From Aliamphritea hakodatensis (lineage in GTDB: Bacteria > Pseudomonadota > Gammaproteobacteria > Pseudomonadales > Balneatricaceae): a stretch of DNA of 64,000 nt. Within the stretch, counting starts at the first letter, position 1. Each line of letters opens with the position of its first letter. The DNA is taken from positions 2,976,001 through 3,040,000 of the forward strand of contig NZ_AP025281.1 in assembly GCF_024347195.1 (NCBI RefSeq), given 5' to 3'. The translations under genes were made by a program, and so were the position numbers. Under the pieces are notes generated by a model that saw only the letters and a program-made list of their open reading frames with translations, made no database searches and had not been told where the DNA came from. Positions 26,495 through 35,973 of the stretch are shown here, piece by piece.

Positions 26495-29400
26495 TACCAG
26501 CCTCCATCGCAGGAACAGTGTTCAGTTCTGCTTTGAACAGTGCATCCATTTCAGTCACCAGTGCCAGTGCCGGCCGGTTATAAAAAACACCGTAGCCCGG
26601 CATACCAGCCCGCATCCCCCGCAGGAACAGGTAGTACACGCCACCAAAGTGCTGTTCATAGCTGTAACCCGGTAAGCGGCTGGCAAGCAGGCGGTGTAAC
26701 GCCAGCGTATAGAGCTGATACTGCAGATCATAACGGTGTTCCAACATGGCCTGATCCAGTTTTTCAGGGCTGTAATCGTCTGTCGAACTGCCCAGGTGAT
26801 TCGATTTGTAATCGAGAATGTAATAGCGCCCCTGATACTCAAACACCAGATCGATAAAACCTTTGAGCATGCCCCGTAACGGTGCGAAATCCAGCGGCGG
26901 TGCATGTTGAGAAAGAGGATCATGACGCGCCACCAGCGCATTTAAACCGCTGGCGTTCAGCCCTTCAGACGGCAACATAAATTCCATTTCCACTAAGCGC
27001 TGCGCGTTGCTGATCTGGCCGAGAGTGAGACCGGTTTCAATATTCAGCGGGCATTGCAGCACATCATCCAGCAGCTGCTGTAATACAGGTAACCATTCCG
27101 GTTCATAGCCCATCACCTGACTGCGGGCTTCCAGCAGTTCTGCCACCTCAGGCGTGTGGTAATCGGTAAAATCTACCGATTCAAATATTTCGTGCAGGAA
27201 GGTACCGGCCTGGGCCCCTTTGTGGAAGGTAAAAATATCGTAGACCGGTGCCGCATCCGCGCCGCTATCGGTTCCGCTGTCGGCTTCATCCGCCACTTCC
27301 AGATCCAGCCCCGGGAGGTTTGGCAGACTGTGGCTGGCATGGCTGGTCAGCGCTGAATAACTGGAGATTCGCCAGTCACGCAATAACCGCCGGGCAAACT
27401 GTCGCGCCTCAGGCTCTGCAGTTCCGCCCTGTGGTGAGACCCCGGAATCAGGAATGCCGCGATCCTCTTCGGCAAACAGCGACTGTTGTGCGGCTGCCAC
27501 AGGCCTTGGGGGTTCTGTGACGGTTATCGAGCCTTCTGCGGTCGCCAGCAGGCTGTCCAGCTGGGCATCCAGATCCGGCACCGGGGCTTTTTTACCCGGC
27601 AGCGTACCGGCATCGCCCTGTAACAGCAGATACCCCAGCGCACTGCGGGCCAGCCCGCTGGCCTTACGGCGGCCATCCTGGAGGTTTGCCAGCCCCACAT
27701 AACAGGCGTATACCGAACGGGTAAGTGCCACATACAGCAGGCGGACATCTTCCGCCAGCCGCTCTTTATCCGCCGCAGCCAACGCTTCGTCCGCGGCGGT
27801 CAGATCAATTTTATAATGGCCGTCATCATCGTGATAGCTGGCCTGGGTAGCCGGCTTAAACGTACAGGCAAAAGGCAGATACACCAGCGGATATTCCAGA
27901 CCTTTACTCTTATGGACAGTAATCACAGTCACCAGCGCCCGGTCACTTTCCAGCCGCAAGCGCTGTTCATCATTTTCACCGTTAGGCGCCAATAGCTGAT
28001 CACTGAACCAGCGCATCAGGCTGGTCATGCTGTCCTGCTCAAGACTTACCCGCTGAAGTATTTCACCGAGATGTAGCAGGTCCGTCAGACGCCGCTCGCC
28101 TTGCTCGCCAGCCAGCAATTGCTCGGCCAGCTGCCGGCGGACAAGTAACCGCCGCAGCATAGGTAAGATGCCCAGACTCAGCCAGCAATCATGATAGCCA
28201 CTGAACTCCGCCACCAGGCCTTCCCACAACTGTTCATCCCGGTTTAACCGCTCTAAAAAGCTGGCTGGGTAATCTAACAGACCGGTTGCCAGCGCGGCCC
28301 GCAACCGGCGCTCATCCTGCGGATGCTGGATAGCCTGCAGAATCAGGTTCAGGTCCACCGCTTCCTGGCTGTTAAATACACTTTCCCGGCCACTGAGATA
28401 GACACTGGCCACAGCACGGCCCGCCAGCGCCTGACGCACCGCATTGGCTTCAGTCCGGTCACGCACCAGAATGGCAATGTCTTTCGCTGCTACCGGCCGG
28501 TCCCCGATCAGGGCTTCGCCCCGGGCAGCGGCCGCCAGCACATCGGCAATATGACTGGCACAGGCCTGCGCCATACTGTTCAGATAAGATTTCTTGCTTT
28601 GAATTTCCCGTTCGCCGAACCACAGATTCAGCGGTGTCTGCGGCTGCCCTGCCAGCGTAAAAGGCGTCTTGTCGGCCTTATTCGCCGCATCCACCGGCAG
28701 GAACGGAATGTCCCGGTTGTACATAAACGGCGCGGAATGATAGTCAAACAGGCGGTTTACCCCCTGAATCATTTTACTGGCAGAGCGCCAGTTCGTGCCA
28801 AGGGTATAGTGTGCCTGAACCGCACGGCGGGCCTGAATATAGGTAAAGATATCCGCCCCGCGGAAACCGTAGATCGCCTGCTTAGGGTCACCGATCATAA
28901 ACAGGCCGGTGGACTCGCTGCCGCCATACAGATGGCTGAAGATCCGGTACTGCAGGGGATCAGTGTCCTGAAATTCGTCGATCAGCGCCACCGGGTACTG
29001 CTCAGCAATGCGCTGCCCGAGAATATTGTGGGTATCGCGCTGCAATGCCCGGTCAAGGTTACTCAGCAAATCATCAAACGAAAGCACACTTAGCCGCTGT
29101 TTAAGCAGGCTGTAACGTGCATTCAGCTGTTCAAGCCCCTGATGAATCAGAATTTCCCGCAGGGGCAGCCGCCACTCAAAGTATGCATCACACAGGTCAA
29201 ACAAGGGATGTTCAGGTACCGCCTTGCCCGCCGGGGTTTTCGTCGCCAGCACCGACTGCCGGAACCGCTGTATTTCCGCTTCCGGTACCTGCCGGATGTC
29301 TCCCCGGGCGAAACTGTCAATGACGGCGATGTATTTCGGTACATAGGCCTTGCGGTAAGCATTTTTGTTTACGCCTGAGCTCTGAATCAGTTCAGCCAGA

Positions 29401-30170
29401 TCCGTTTCACCGGCCAGCCACTGTTCACGGAACCCCTGCAGTTTTTGCTGATAATCCTGCCAGCCACTGAGCAAATCATAGCCGCGACAATCCGGGGTAA
29501 ACTCTGCTTCAGTCTGCCCCAGATACGGCCGCAGGGTTTGCATATAGCGGTCGGGGGTCGGCCAGATTTGCAGCAAGGCTTCGGTCAGGGCCTCCGGCAG
29601 GCAGTAACTGAGGCTGCGCCAGGTATCCAGTAACGCCTGGCGGCGCAGATCTGCATCGTCGGTCAGCAGCTCTGTGGCAAACAGCGCACCGCTTTCAAAG
29701 GCATGCTGTTTGAGCATCCGCTGACAGAAACCGTGAATGGTAAAAATTGCCGCTTCATCCATCTGCCGGGCAGCCAGTTCCAGCAGTTTGGCCGCCCGCA
29801 GCTGTGCTTCAGCGTTGCCCTGATCCACCAGCAACTGCCGCAGGATCGGATCATCCGACAATGTGCCATCGCCAGCCACCGCTAAAAATGCCTGCTGGGC
29901 CTGCTGAATCCGTGCCCGGATCCGCTCCCGCAGTTCTTCGGTGGCCGCTTCGGTAAAGGTCACCACCAGGATCTGATCCACACTCAGCGGGGCCTCTCTG
30001 CCGGCGCCGTCGGCACCATGGCCCAGCAGCAGGCGTAAATACAGCGCGGCAATGGTAAAGGTTTTGCCGGTACCGGCACTGGCCTCAATCAGCCGCTGAC
30101 CATGCAGGGGAAACGTCAGCGGGTTTAGCTGCTCCGGTGTAACATCCCGTGGGATTACAGATTCAGTCAT
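26481..30170 (-). CDS. recB: RecBCD exonuclease V, beta subunit
   Basis: 3'-5' helicase and the only nuclease of the complex; about 1229 residues (E. coli 1180). ATG 30168-30170 is chosen because AGGA lies 7 nt upstream; an ATG five codons earlier is possible. Helicase motifs are IEASAGTGKTFT, VTFTEAATEELRERI, ALIDEFQDTDPLQYRIF, GDPKQAIYGFRGAD and VHKSKGLEYPLVYLP. The C-terminal nuclease retains its catalytic residues in LKGFIDLVFE and YILDYKSNHLG. It overlaps recC by a few bases. Its role is double-strand-break processing to recombination at Chi sites and degradation of foreign linear DNA. Confidence 0.96.
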   Translation of the reverse strand: MTESVIPRDVTPEQLNPLTFPLHGQRLIEASAGTGKTFTIAALYLRLLLGHGADGAGREAPLSVDQILVVTFTEAATEELRERIRARIQQAQQAFLAVAGDGTLSDDPILRQLLVDQGNAEAQLRAAKLLELAARQMDEAAIFTIHGFCQRMLKQHAFESGALFATELLTDDADLRRQALLDTWRSLSYCLPEALTEALLQIWPTPDRYMQTLRPYLGQTEAEFTPDCRGYDLLSGWQDYQQKLQGFREQWLAGETDLAELIQSSGVNKNAYRKAYVPKYIAVIDSFARGDIRQVPEAEIQRFRQSVLATKTPAGKAVPEHPLFDLCDAYFEWRLPLREILIHQGLEQLNARYSLLKQRLSVLSFDDLLSNLDRALQRDTHNILGQRIAEQYPVALIDEFQDTDPLQYRIFSHLYGGSESTGLFMIGDPKQAIYGFRGADIFTYIQARRAVQAHYTLGTNWRSASKMIQGVNRLFDYHSAPFMYNRDIPFLPVDAANKADKTPFTLAGQPQTPLNLWFGEREIQSKKSYLNSMAQACASHIADVLAAAARGEALIGDRPVAAKDIAILVRDRTEANAVRQALAGRAVASVYLSGRESVFNSQEAVDLNLILQAIQHPQDERRLRAALATGLLDYPASFLERLNRDEQLWEGLVAEFSGYHDCWLSLGILPMLRRLLVRRQLAEQLLAGEQGERRLTDLLHLGEILQRVSLEQDSMTSLMRWFSDQLLAPNGENDEQRLRLESDRALVTVITVHKSKGLEYPLVYLPFACTFKPATQASYHDDDGHYKIDLTAADEALAAADKERLAEDVRLLYVALTRSVYACYVGLANLQDGRRKASGLARSALGYLLLQGDAGTLPGKKAPVPDLDAQLDSLLATAEGSITVTEPPRPVAAAQQSLFAEEDRGIPDSGVSPQGGTAEPEARQFARRLLRDWRISSYSALTSHASHSLPNLPGLDLEVADEADSGTDSGADAAPVYDIFTFHKGAQAGTFLHEIFESVDFTDYHTPEVAELLEARSQVMGYEPEWLPVLQQLLDDVLQCPLNIETGLTLGQISNAQRLVEMEFMLPSEGLNASGLNALVARHDPLSQHAPPLDFAPLRGMLKGFIDLVFEYQGRYYILDYKSNHLGSSTDDYSPEKLDQAMLEHRYDLQYQLYTLALHRLLASRLPGYSYEQHFGGVYYLFLRGMRAGMPGYGVFYNRPALALVTEMDALFKAELNTVPAMEAGNETL

Positions 30171-33100
30171 CGGCGTCCTGCTCATTTGAAGTTTCGTACC
30201 AGGCCAGCATGGGCTGATAACACTGTTCGGTCAGCTGTACAAATGCTTCACCCAGCGAGGCAAACTCCGGATAGACCCGGGCAATATAGGCATCGGCAGA
30301 CTCTCCCGGACTGAAAGCATCATGGTTAAAACGGCTCTCGGCTTTCTGAGCGGCCGTCTCCGGGCCTTTTTCCTCATTCACCGTCAGCCATTCCCAGGCA
30401 GTGTCTGCAGGCAGCGGCAGTGGTTCACAGAGCCCCCGGCGGTACAGGTTCAGCCAGTCCTGCAGATGCCCTCTGGCTTTGGCGGCAGAAAACATTTTGA
30501 ACCCGTGCCGGCCATTCAGCCCGAAGAACCAGGAATCATGATGGTTGTCATGGGCCATACTGACCAGATGCTCAAGCCACAGGCTGATCATATCCCGCCC
30601 TTTTGAATGGGCCGGACGGTAACGTAACAGACGGTTTTCATGGTAATCATCCAGCCAGCCGGTCAGCTCTGTTGCACTGCCATCCTCCAGCTCAAGGGTG
30701 AGACGGCATTCCCGGCGTGCAGGCTGTCCGCTGTAATAGGCTTCCATTTTCTGCGCCATTTCCTGACAGTCATGCACCAGTTTGCGGGTCTGTAGCTGCC
30801 CCGCCAGCCCGTACGGCAGTTCACCGGCCGCCTCTACCCTTGCCAGCAGCTTATTCAGGCTTTCACCATTCAGGGCCGCCAGCAGCAGGCGCTGCTTCAG
30901 CTGATACCCTTCCAGACCATCCAGCTGAAACGGTTCCTCATCCTGGTTAACGATGCTGTGATCCAGAAAATACACCTGCAAACGGCGCTGGAAAAAATGC
31001 TTCACGGGATTACGGGCAAACGCCAGCAGGTCTTTCAGCTCCAGCGTTGGCAATGCCTCCGCTTCCAGTGGCTGGGTAAGGAACTGATCCGGCTGTTCAC
31101 CCCCGCCTCCTGCCGCCGGTAACCATTCATCCGCATAACTGAATAAGTGCGGATGCTGACCAAAATACGCCGGGTTAAACGGCTGCAAAGGGTGCTCGGT
31201 GAATTCTGTTACGGCCAGCCCACCCTGCTCATCGATATAGTTCTGCTGACAGTATTCAAATAACTCACTGACCAGTACTGAGGGTACCCGGGGGGAATTG
31301 TCCTGCGCGCTGCGCCCCAGATAACTGATATACAACCGTTCCTGTGCAGACAGGAGCGCTTCAAGGAACAGGTAACGGTCGTCATCCCGGCGGGAACGGT
31401 CCCCGCGGCGGGTGTGTTTCACCATCAGATCGAAACCGACCGGGGCGATACTCCGCGGGTAAACACTGTCGTTCATTCCCAGCAAACAGACCACCCGGAA
31501 AGGAATCGCCCGCATAGGCATCAGGGTACAGAAGTTGACCGCTCCCGCCAGAAAACGCTGGCTGGAACGCTGACTCCCAAGATGTTCCTGCAGCCAGTCG
31601 TTGAAGACCTGCGCACTGAGTGGCGCTTCGAAACGGTTTTCCTGCAGGGTATTACTGAGGCTCTCCAGCGCTTCGCGGATCTGATTCAGGACCACTTCGT
31701 CGGCGGCATCGGGATCATAAGCACTGTTCAGCAGGTGGTTAATGATCTGTAACCAGTCCTCAATACTGCGAGGTTCGCTGAGGCTGCTCAGGCAAAACTC
31801 CAGCAATTCAATGAATTCGGCCAGCTGTCCCAGATCCCGGGCTTCAATGCCTTCGATCTCGGCATAAGGATCAATGCCCTGCCACAGCTCATCGCTGCCA
31901 CCCATGGCATAACCGGCGAGCATCCGTTTCAGACCAAACTGCCAGGAGTTCTGTTCAAATGCCGGCAACTCCATGCCGGAGCGCTGCCTGCCATCCAGCC
32001 CCCAGCGGATGTTGGTCTGATCAATCCAGCGGCGTAACCGTTCAAAGCCCGCTTCATCCAGCTGGAAGCGGCGTAAGACAGCAGGCACTTCCAGAATGGC
32101 CAGTACATCCGATACGGTTAACCGGCTCTGAGGCAGGGATAGCAGCGCAAAAAAGCTCATCAGTAACGGGCTTTCCTGCTGGGCGGTCCGGTCGGAGATG
32201 GAATAGCCGATAAAGCGCCCTGCCGGCGCGTTGCCGAACACCGCCTCAATGTAAGGTGCATAGGTGGCGACATCGGGCACCATGACGATAATGTCCCGGG
32301 GCGTCAGGCTGTGATCTTCATCCAGCATCGCCAGCAGCTGATCGTACAGCACTTCCACTTCCCGCAGATGGCTGTGGGCACTGTGCAGCATCAGGGACTG
32401 ATCATCGGATGCTATCTGACGTTTTTCAGCATCAGACAACAGCTTGTTGGCCGCCGGATCATCCAGGTGCAAAATATCGTGCTGGATATGCTGTAAGAGC
32501 CCCTGTCGCTGATCCGTCAGGGGAGATTCAAATAGCTCGACTTCCTCAGCCCCAAGTTCCTGCAACTGATACAGATAGTCCCGGCCCAGCTTGCCCATGG
32601 AAGACAGCAGCGGATTGCCGTGGCTGTAATAGTTCTGTTCAGTCATACCCGGCTTGGACAGCCAGCGCTGATGTAATCTGGCCAGGTATTTAGGGTCGAC
32701 AATGTCTCCCCAGAAATACCGGCACGGATTATTCACCATCAGATGGACATCCACCTGCTTACCCAGCGCCTGCAATGCTTCGATGAAATTACCGGGTAAT
32801 GCCGAAATACCGAACACATATACCCGTTCCGGCAGTTGCGAGGTGTCGAAAGCGCCGCTGCGCAGCGAAGCCAGAAAGTCATTGAACATATTACCCCGGT
32901 GCCAGTGGGGCTGCCCCAGCCCGGCGACCTCAGCGACCAGCGCCTGCCAGAGTTTAGGCTGCCAGGGTTGTGACTCTGTAATATCATGCAGCGGATCACC
33001 CGCTTCCCAGGCGGCGATCCAGTCGGGCCGGTACACCAGATACTGATCAAATATATCCGCGACTTTAGCACTCAGCTGATACAGCTTATAGCCGTCATCA

Positions 33101-33453
33101 TCCCCCCGCAGGTATTGCTGCAAGGGCAGAAACTCATCCTGAGAAAGGTAATCCGGTAACAGCCTCACCAGCAACCAGGTCATGGCTTCTTTGTTAAACG
33201 CCGAACGCTCCGGCACACTGGATAAAACCTGGGTAAATATTCGCCACAGGAAAGATGCCGGCAGCGGGAATTCAATATTGGCAGCAATGCCCAGCCGTTC
33301 CGCCAGCTCCAGCTTAAGCCACTGTGCCATCCCGGGGCTCTGTACCAGGATCTGCTCCCGGCTGAACGGATTGGGTAATGGCTCACGGCGGATCATTTCC
33401 ACCAGCAGATCTTTCTGTAACTCAAGTGAGTTCGAGTGATAGATTCGGAACAT
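30163..33453 (-). CDS. recC: RecBCD exonuclease V, gamma subunit (Chi recognition)
   Basis: About 1096 residues (E. coli 1122) from ATG 33451-33453 (MFRIYHSNSLE, which matches the family start; the longer frame opens with TTG). The inactive-helicase layout of RecC is visible: VQSPGMAQWLKLELA near the N-terminus, the VYVFGISALPG strand, DIIVMVPDVATYAPYIEAVF, and RAIPFRVVCLLGMND. It pairs with RecB and RecD and reads Chi on the 3' strand. A terminator-like hairpin stands only 37 nt before its start, so its own promoter must overlap that element or transcription must read through. Confidence 0.95.
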   Translation of the reverse strand: MFRIYHSNSLELQKDLLVEMIRREPLPNPFSREQILVQSPGMAQWLKLELAERLGIAANIEFPLPASFLWRIFTQVLSSVPERSAFNKEAMTWLLVRLLPDYLSQDEFLPLQQYLRGDDDGYKLYQLSAKVADIFDQYLVYRPDWIAAWEAGDPLHDITESQPWQPKLWQALVAEVAGLGQPHWHRGNMFNDFLASLRSGAFDTSQLPERVYVFGISALPGNFIEALQALGKQVDVHLMVNNPCRYFWGDIVDPKYLARLHQRWLSKPGMTEQNYYSHGNPLLSSMGKLGRDYLYQLQELGAEEVELFESPLTDQRQGLLQHIQHDILHLDDPAANKLLSDAEKRQIASDDQSLMLHSAHSHLREVEVLYDQLLAMLDEDHSLTPRDIIVMVPDVATYAPYIEAVFGNAPAGRFIGYSISDRTAQQESPLLMSFFALLSLPQSRLTVSDVLAILEVPAVLRRFQLDEAGFERLRRWIDQTNIRWGLDGRQRSGMELPAFEQNSWQFGLKRMLAGYAMGGSDELWQGIDPYAEIEGIEARDLGQLAEFIELLEFCLSSLSEPRSIEDWLQIINHLLNSAYDPDAADEVVLNQIREALESLSNTLQENRFEAPLSAQVFNDWLQEHLGSQRSSQRFLAGAVNFCTLMPMRAIPFRVVCLLGMNDSVYPRSIAPVGFDLMVKHTRRGDRSRRDDDRYLFLEALLSAQERLYISYLGRSAQDNSPRVPSVLVSELFEYCQQNYIDEQGGLAVTEFTEHPLQPFNPAYFGQHPHLFSYADEWLPAAGGGGEQPDQFLTQPLEAEALPTLELKDLLAFARNPVKHFFQRRLQVYFLDHSIVNQDEEPFQLDGLEGYQLKQRLLLAALNGESLNKLLARVEAAGELPYGLAGQLQTRKLVHDCQEMAQKMEAYYSGQPARRECRLTLELEDGSATELTGWLDDYHENRLLRYRPAHSKGRDMISLWLEHLVSMAHDNHHDSWFFGLNGRHGFKMFSAAKARGHLQDWLNLYRRGLCEPLPLPADTAWEWLTVNEEKGPETAAQKAESRFNHDAFSPGESADAYIARVYPEFASLGEAFVQLTEQCYQPMLAWYETSNEQDADD

Positions 33454-33490
33454 AGGGTACGGGGCACTCAGTTGCGATAAACCATACAAA

Positions 33491-33516
33491 CAAAAAGCCC
33501 CTGCAACAGCAAGGGC
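33491..33516 (-). terminator. Probable rho-independent terminator between the 67-residue gene and recC
   Basis: On the minus strand GCCCTTGC, loop TGTT and GCAGGGGC (one G-T pair) are followed by TTTTTG. It lies 35 nt after the stop of the small gene and 37 nt before recC. Confidence 0.7.
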
Positions 33517-33550
33517 GGTCAGAGCGGCGCAGCAAGGCTACGCGTACATA

Positions 33551-33754
33551 TCAGGTGTCCGGTGCAGCGGGGTCCGGCGGTAAGGCTGATTCACGCTCTT
33601 CAGGCGGCAACTCCCAGTTTTCCTCACCGGCAACTACGCTGACCACCCCTTTAAAGCGCTTACGAAGATACACAATGGCTTCATCAAAATCTTCTATATC
33701 ACACAGCATTACACCGCCGCGGTCATTCTCTGTAGTAAACAGATAACTCTTCAT
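33551..33754 (-). CDS. Small acidic protein of 67 residues, unknown function
   Basis: An ATG (33752-33754) with AAGAG upstream opens a 67-codon frame. The protein has a mixed alpha/beta first half (MKSYLFTTENDRGGVMLCDIEDFDEAIVYLRKRF split over two motifs) and a proline/glutamate-rich tail (ELPPEERESALPPDP). I recognise no family. It lacks a signal or membrane segment. It stands alone, with a terminator after it, between recC and a chemoreceptor-like remnant. Confidence 0.6.
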   Translation of the reverse strand: MKSYLFTTENDRGGVMLCDIEDFDEAIVYLRKRFKGVVSVVAGEENWELPPEERESALPPDPAAPDT

Positions 33755-33852
33755 GTTCGCTCTTCAGGCATGTCTTTAAAACCAACATTTTACAAGAACC
33801 CTAACCGCACACAAGCCCATTCACTGACTTTAAAATCACCCTGGCACATCAC

Positions 33853-34680
33853 TCACTGCTGCGCTTTATGATCCAGTTCTGCAATCACGGCTTTATTCCG
33901 CTCAACGGCTGCGGCGGTTTCTTCGGACAACAGGAATATACGGCTGACATGCTGCGCTCCGCTGTTTGCAATGCTGCCGTCTTCGTTACTGATTTCTCCT
34001 GCCACACCGTGAGGCTGACTACCTGGCACTGTACGTACTGCACGTTGCTGGGCGCTGAGATAGCGGTAAAACAGCAACGCGACAAGCAGAATGACTGCAA
34101 GTGATGCTGCCATCAGCACGAATGCGGTGCCGGATGCAGGATCCGCCCGGGACTCAATTTTCCTGACATACTTTGCCAGCAACTCAGCGTAGCGGGCCTG
34201 CAGATCAGAAAGCCCCTGAATGGCAGGCTCATCGGAAATTTTGACGCTCTTATCTATACTGCCGCTGTCAGCCCCCCGGGCCAGCAAATTTCTGACGGCG
34301 GTCGCTGAAGCCAGATACTGATCCGCCACCCGCTGAATATTATCCAGAGCATTGCCTTCTGACATCGTCAGTCCGTCGAGCTGGCGATAGCGTTTAATTC
34401 CACTGCTCAACGCCGCATGATTTTCTGTGAGTTGCCGGTAATAACCGGCCTGACCCCGCAACACGTAATTCTTGAAATTATGGATCAGTGATCCGTATCC
34501 CAGCTGCGAGCGGATTTCCGTTAACAAGTGATCACGGGCCAGCGCCTGATCCTTAAGGTTATGCCAGTCATCACGCTGCCCCTGCAGCAACAAAGTCTGT
34601 ACAGCAGCTGCGCTGACAAACACCATAATGACTATCCCTGTAAAGCCTGCAAACCGGCCCCTGAGGCCCAATTTTTTCAT
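33853..34680 (-). pseudogene. Chemoreceptor-like sensor lacking a signalling domain (probable remnant)
   Basis: The 275-residue frame starts with a good site (AGGGA) and a full sensor: TM1 (GIVIMVFVSAAAV), a periplasmic helical domain with the recurrent GSLIHNFKNYVLRG motif, and TM2 (FVLMAASLAVILLVALLFY, about 187-205). After TM2 there is no HAMP, kinase, GGDEF or chemoreceptor hairpin. Only about 65 residues follow, and the last 30 (SRIFLLSEETAAAVERNKAV and on) look like the very end of a methyl-accepting protein. The simplest reading is an internal deletion that removed roughly the HAMP and signalling domain, leaving a decayed chemoreceptor. A functional short sensor cannot be excluded. Confidence 0.5.
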
Positions 34681-35080
34681 CGTCCTGATTCCCTGTATTG
34701 TCCCTTATATAACCCGCAGGCAGCCATCTATCTGACGGTCCCTAAAACGTATGGGAACTATAGGTTAAAACCCAAGTTGGGATATAGGCAAAAGGTCGAC
34801 TGACTAACCATTATGGGTTTGAAATCAAAACACAGAGACGGGAATACCGGGGCATCAGGCGGGCAAACGTACTACACAGTATTTTTGCAGTTGCGTTAAG
34901 CGAGACCATTCCAATCGGATACATCAACATAAAACCGCAAAAAACCCGAACAAAACACACAAGGTTTCATGAAGTTAGAAGATTTTATTCAAGTATTTAA
35001 TAAAGATAGCTACCGATCAGGCACCTGAAGAACAGCACTGAAAAGCGATAAAACAGACTAAAAATTAAGCAGAAAACCCC

Positions 35081-35109
35081 TTGACGAATTCATTATTGGG
35101 ACCAATACT
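35081..35109 (+). promoter_or_regulatory. Promoter of the candidate small RNA, with an internal palindrome
   Basis: TTGACG (35081-35086, one change from consensus) and AATACT (35104-35109) are separated by 17 bp. Between and overlapping them, ATTGG-GA-CCAAT (35095-35106) is a perfect inverted repeat, placed where a repressor could block polymerase. Confidence 0.5.
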
Positions 35110-35115
35110 TTTAAT

Positions 35116-35271
35116 CCGCGCTGCAGAGTTCAGGCACTCACATCACAAGTAATAATTGCCGGAATTCAAACGCTAAGCAGTTATAATTAAGCCGCAGCGT
35201 TGTATTTCCCTAATGAAAGTTTCATCAACATTCATTAAGCCACGGTATCCCCTAATACCGTGGCTTTTTTT
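35116..35271 (+). ncRNA. Candidate intergenic small RNA, about 155 nt
   Basis: A plus-strand promoter (35081-35109) and a plus-oriented intrinsic terminator (35237-35271) bracket about 155 nt that contains no open frame with a ribosome site. No plus-strand gene lies upstream that would need this terminator; the genes on both sides are on the minus strand. The segment is AU-rich with single-stranded stretches and a terminal 12-bp stem followed by T7, the layout of Hfq-dependent trans-acting RNAs. I do not recognise it as 6S, Spot 42, CsrB-type or any other known family. The ends are inferred. Confidence 0.5.
35237..35271 (+). terminator. Strong rho-independent terminator of the candidate small RNA
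   Basis: The arms AAGCCACGGTAT and ATACCGTGGCTT form a perfect 12-bp stem with a 6-nt loop, followed by seven T on the plus strand. The minus-strand side lacks a comparable T-run, so it mainly acts rightward. Confidence 0.85.
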
Positions 35272-35296
35272 ATGTCTGACAGCCGGATTCAGGAGC

Positions 35297-35683
35297 TCAG
35301 TCCTGCGGCACCTCAGTGACAATCAGCCTGTCTGAATCTGCAACCCGGACAATCTGACCTTCAACCGTGGTAAAACGGCGCAGTTCAAGATCCCGTTTAT
35401 ACACCTGATAATCACGGCTTTCCCCCTCCCCTGCCGGGGTTAACTGTACACTCAGCAGCGTACGGCCATCATACCAGTGGTAGGCCGCTACCGACGCTCC
35501 GCCCACCAGCGCCAAAACCACCAGAATAACAGCCAGTAGGCGAAACGGAGGACGCGGATCAATATCTGTATCAGGAATTACCCGTGCAGCAGGCTGCGAC
35601 GCTGCGACACGTTTTCGTTTGAACTTCAGATAAAAATAACAGGCAGCAATAACAGCGAGAGTAATAAAAATTTTGGTGATCAT
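35297..35683 (-). CDS. Small membrane protein with two hydrophobic segments, unknown function
   Basis: 128 residues from ATG 35681-35683 (MITKIFITLAVIAACYFYL); the frame further upstream begins with TTG. One membrane helix sits at the N-terminus, a basic loop (KFKRKR) follows, then a second helix (LLAVILVVLALVGGASVAAY) and a soluble C-terminal half with beta-like segments (LRRFTTVEGQIVRVAD). I do not recognise the family. It is divergent from the mscS-type gene. Confidence 0.65.
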   Translation of the reverse strand: MITKIFITLAVIAACYFYLKFKRKRVAASQPAARVIPDTDIDPRPPFRLLAVILVVLALVGGASVAAYHWYDGRTLLSVQLTPAGEGESRDYQVYKRDLELRRFTTVEGQIVRVADSDRLIVTEVPQD

Positions 35684-35973
35684 AGATGCCCGTCGTAACA
35701 ACACATAAAAAATTGGTATCAGCTGCTGAAAACACCCGGCAGAACATAAAACTTCCCCCAGCCTTTCAGCAACCAGAAGCTTACCTGCAAAGGCTTACAG
35801 ATACTACCGTCTGACAGCCAGACCCGCTCCGGTGCCAGCCCCCTTATTCAGAAACAGCCACAAAGCGGTTTCCTGTTCAGCCAGATGACAGGATTGACCG
35901 GTTACCATTTACCCGTTTCCTGGCTTTTTCACAGCAACTTGCTCATCACATTCATCACAACAACGGTAACCCT

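Larger units (their letters stand above)
34681..35296. other. AT-rich intergenic region containing a candidate small RNA
   Basis: This 616-nt stretch has no credible protein gene. Its right part carries a plus-strand promoter, a transcript-sized segment and a strong intrinsic terminator (35081-35271), described separately. The left part (34681-35040) is AT-rich; a TTATATAA element near 34706-34713 on the minus strand could be the -10 of the sensor remnant, and nothing else stands out. Confidence 0.5.

Noticed and set aside
34681..35080. tRNA or protein gene in the left part of the large intergenic region
   Set aside because: No cloverleaf arms or acceptor stem, and no frame with start and ribosome site.
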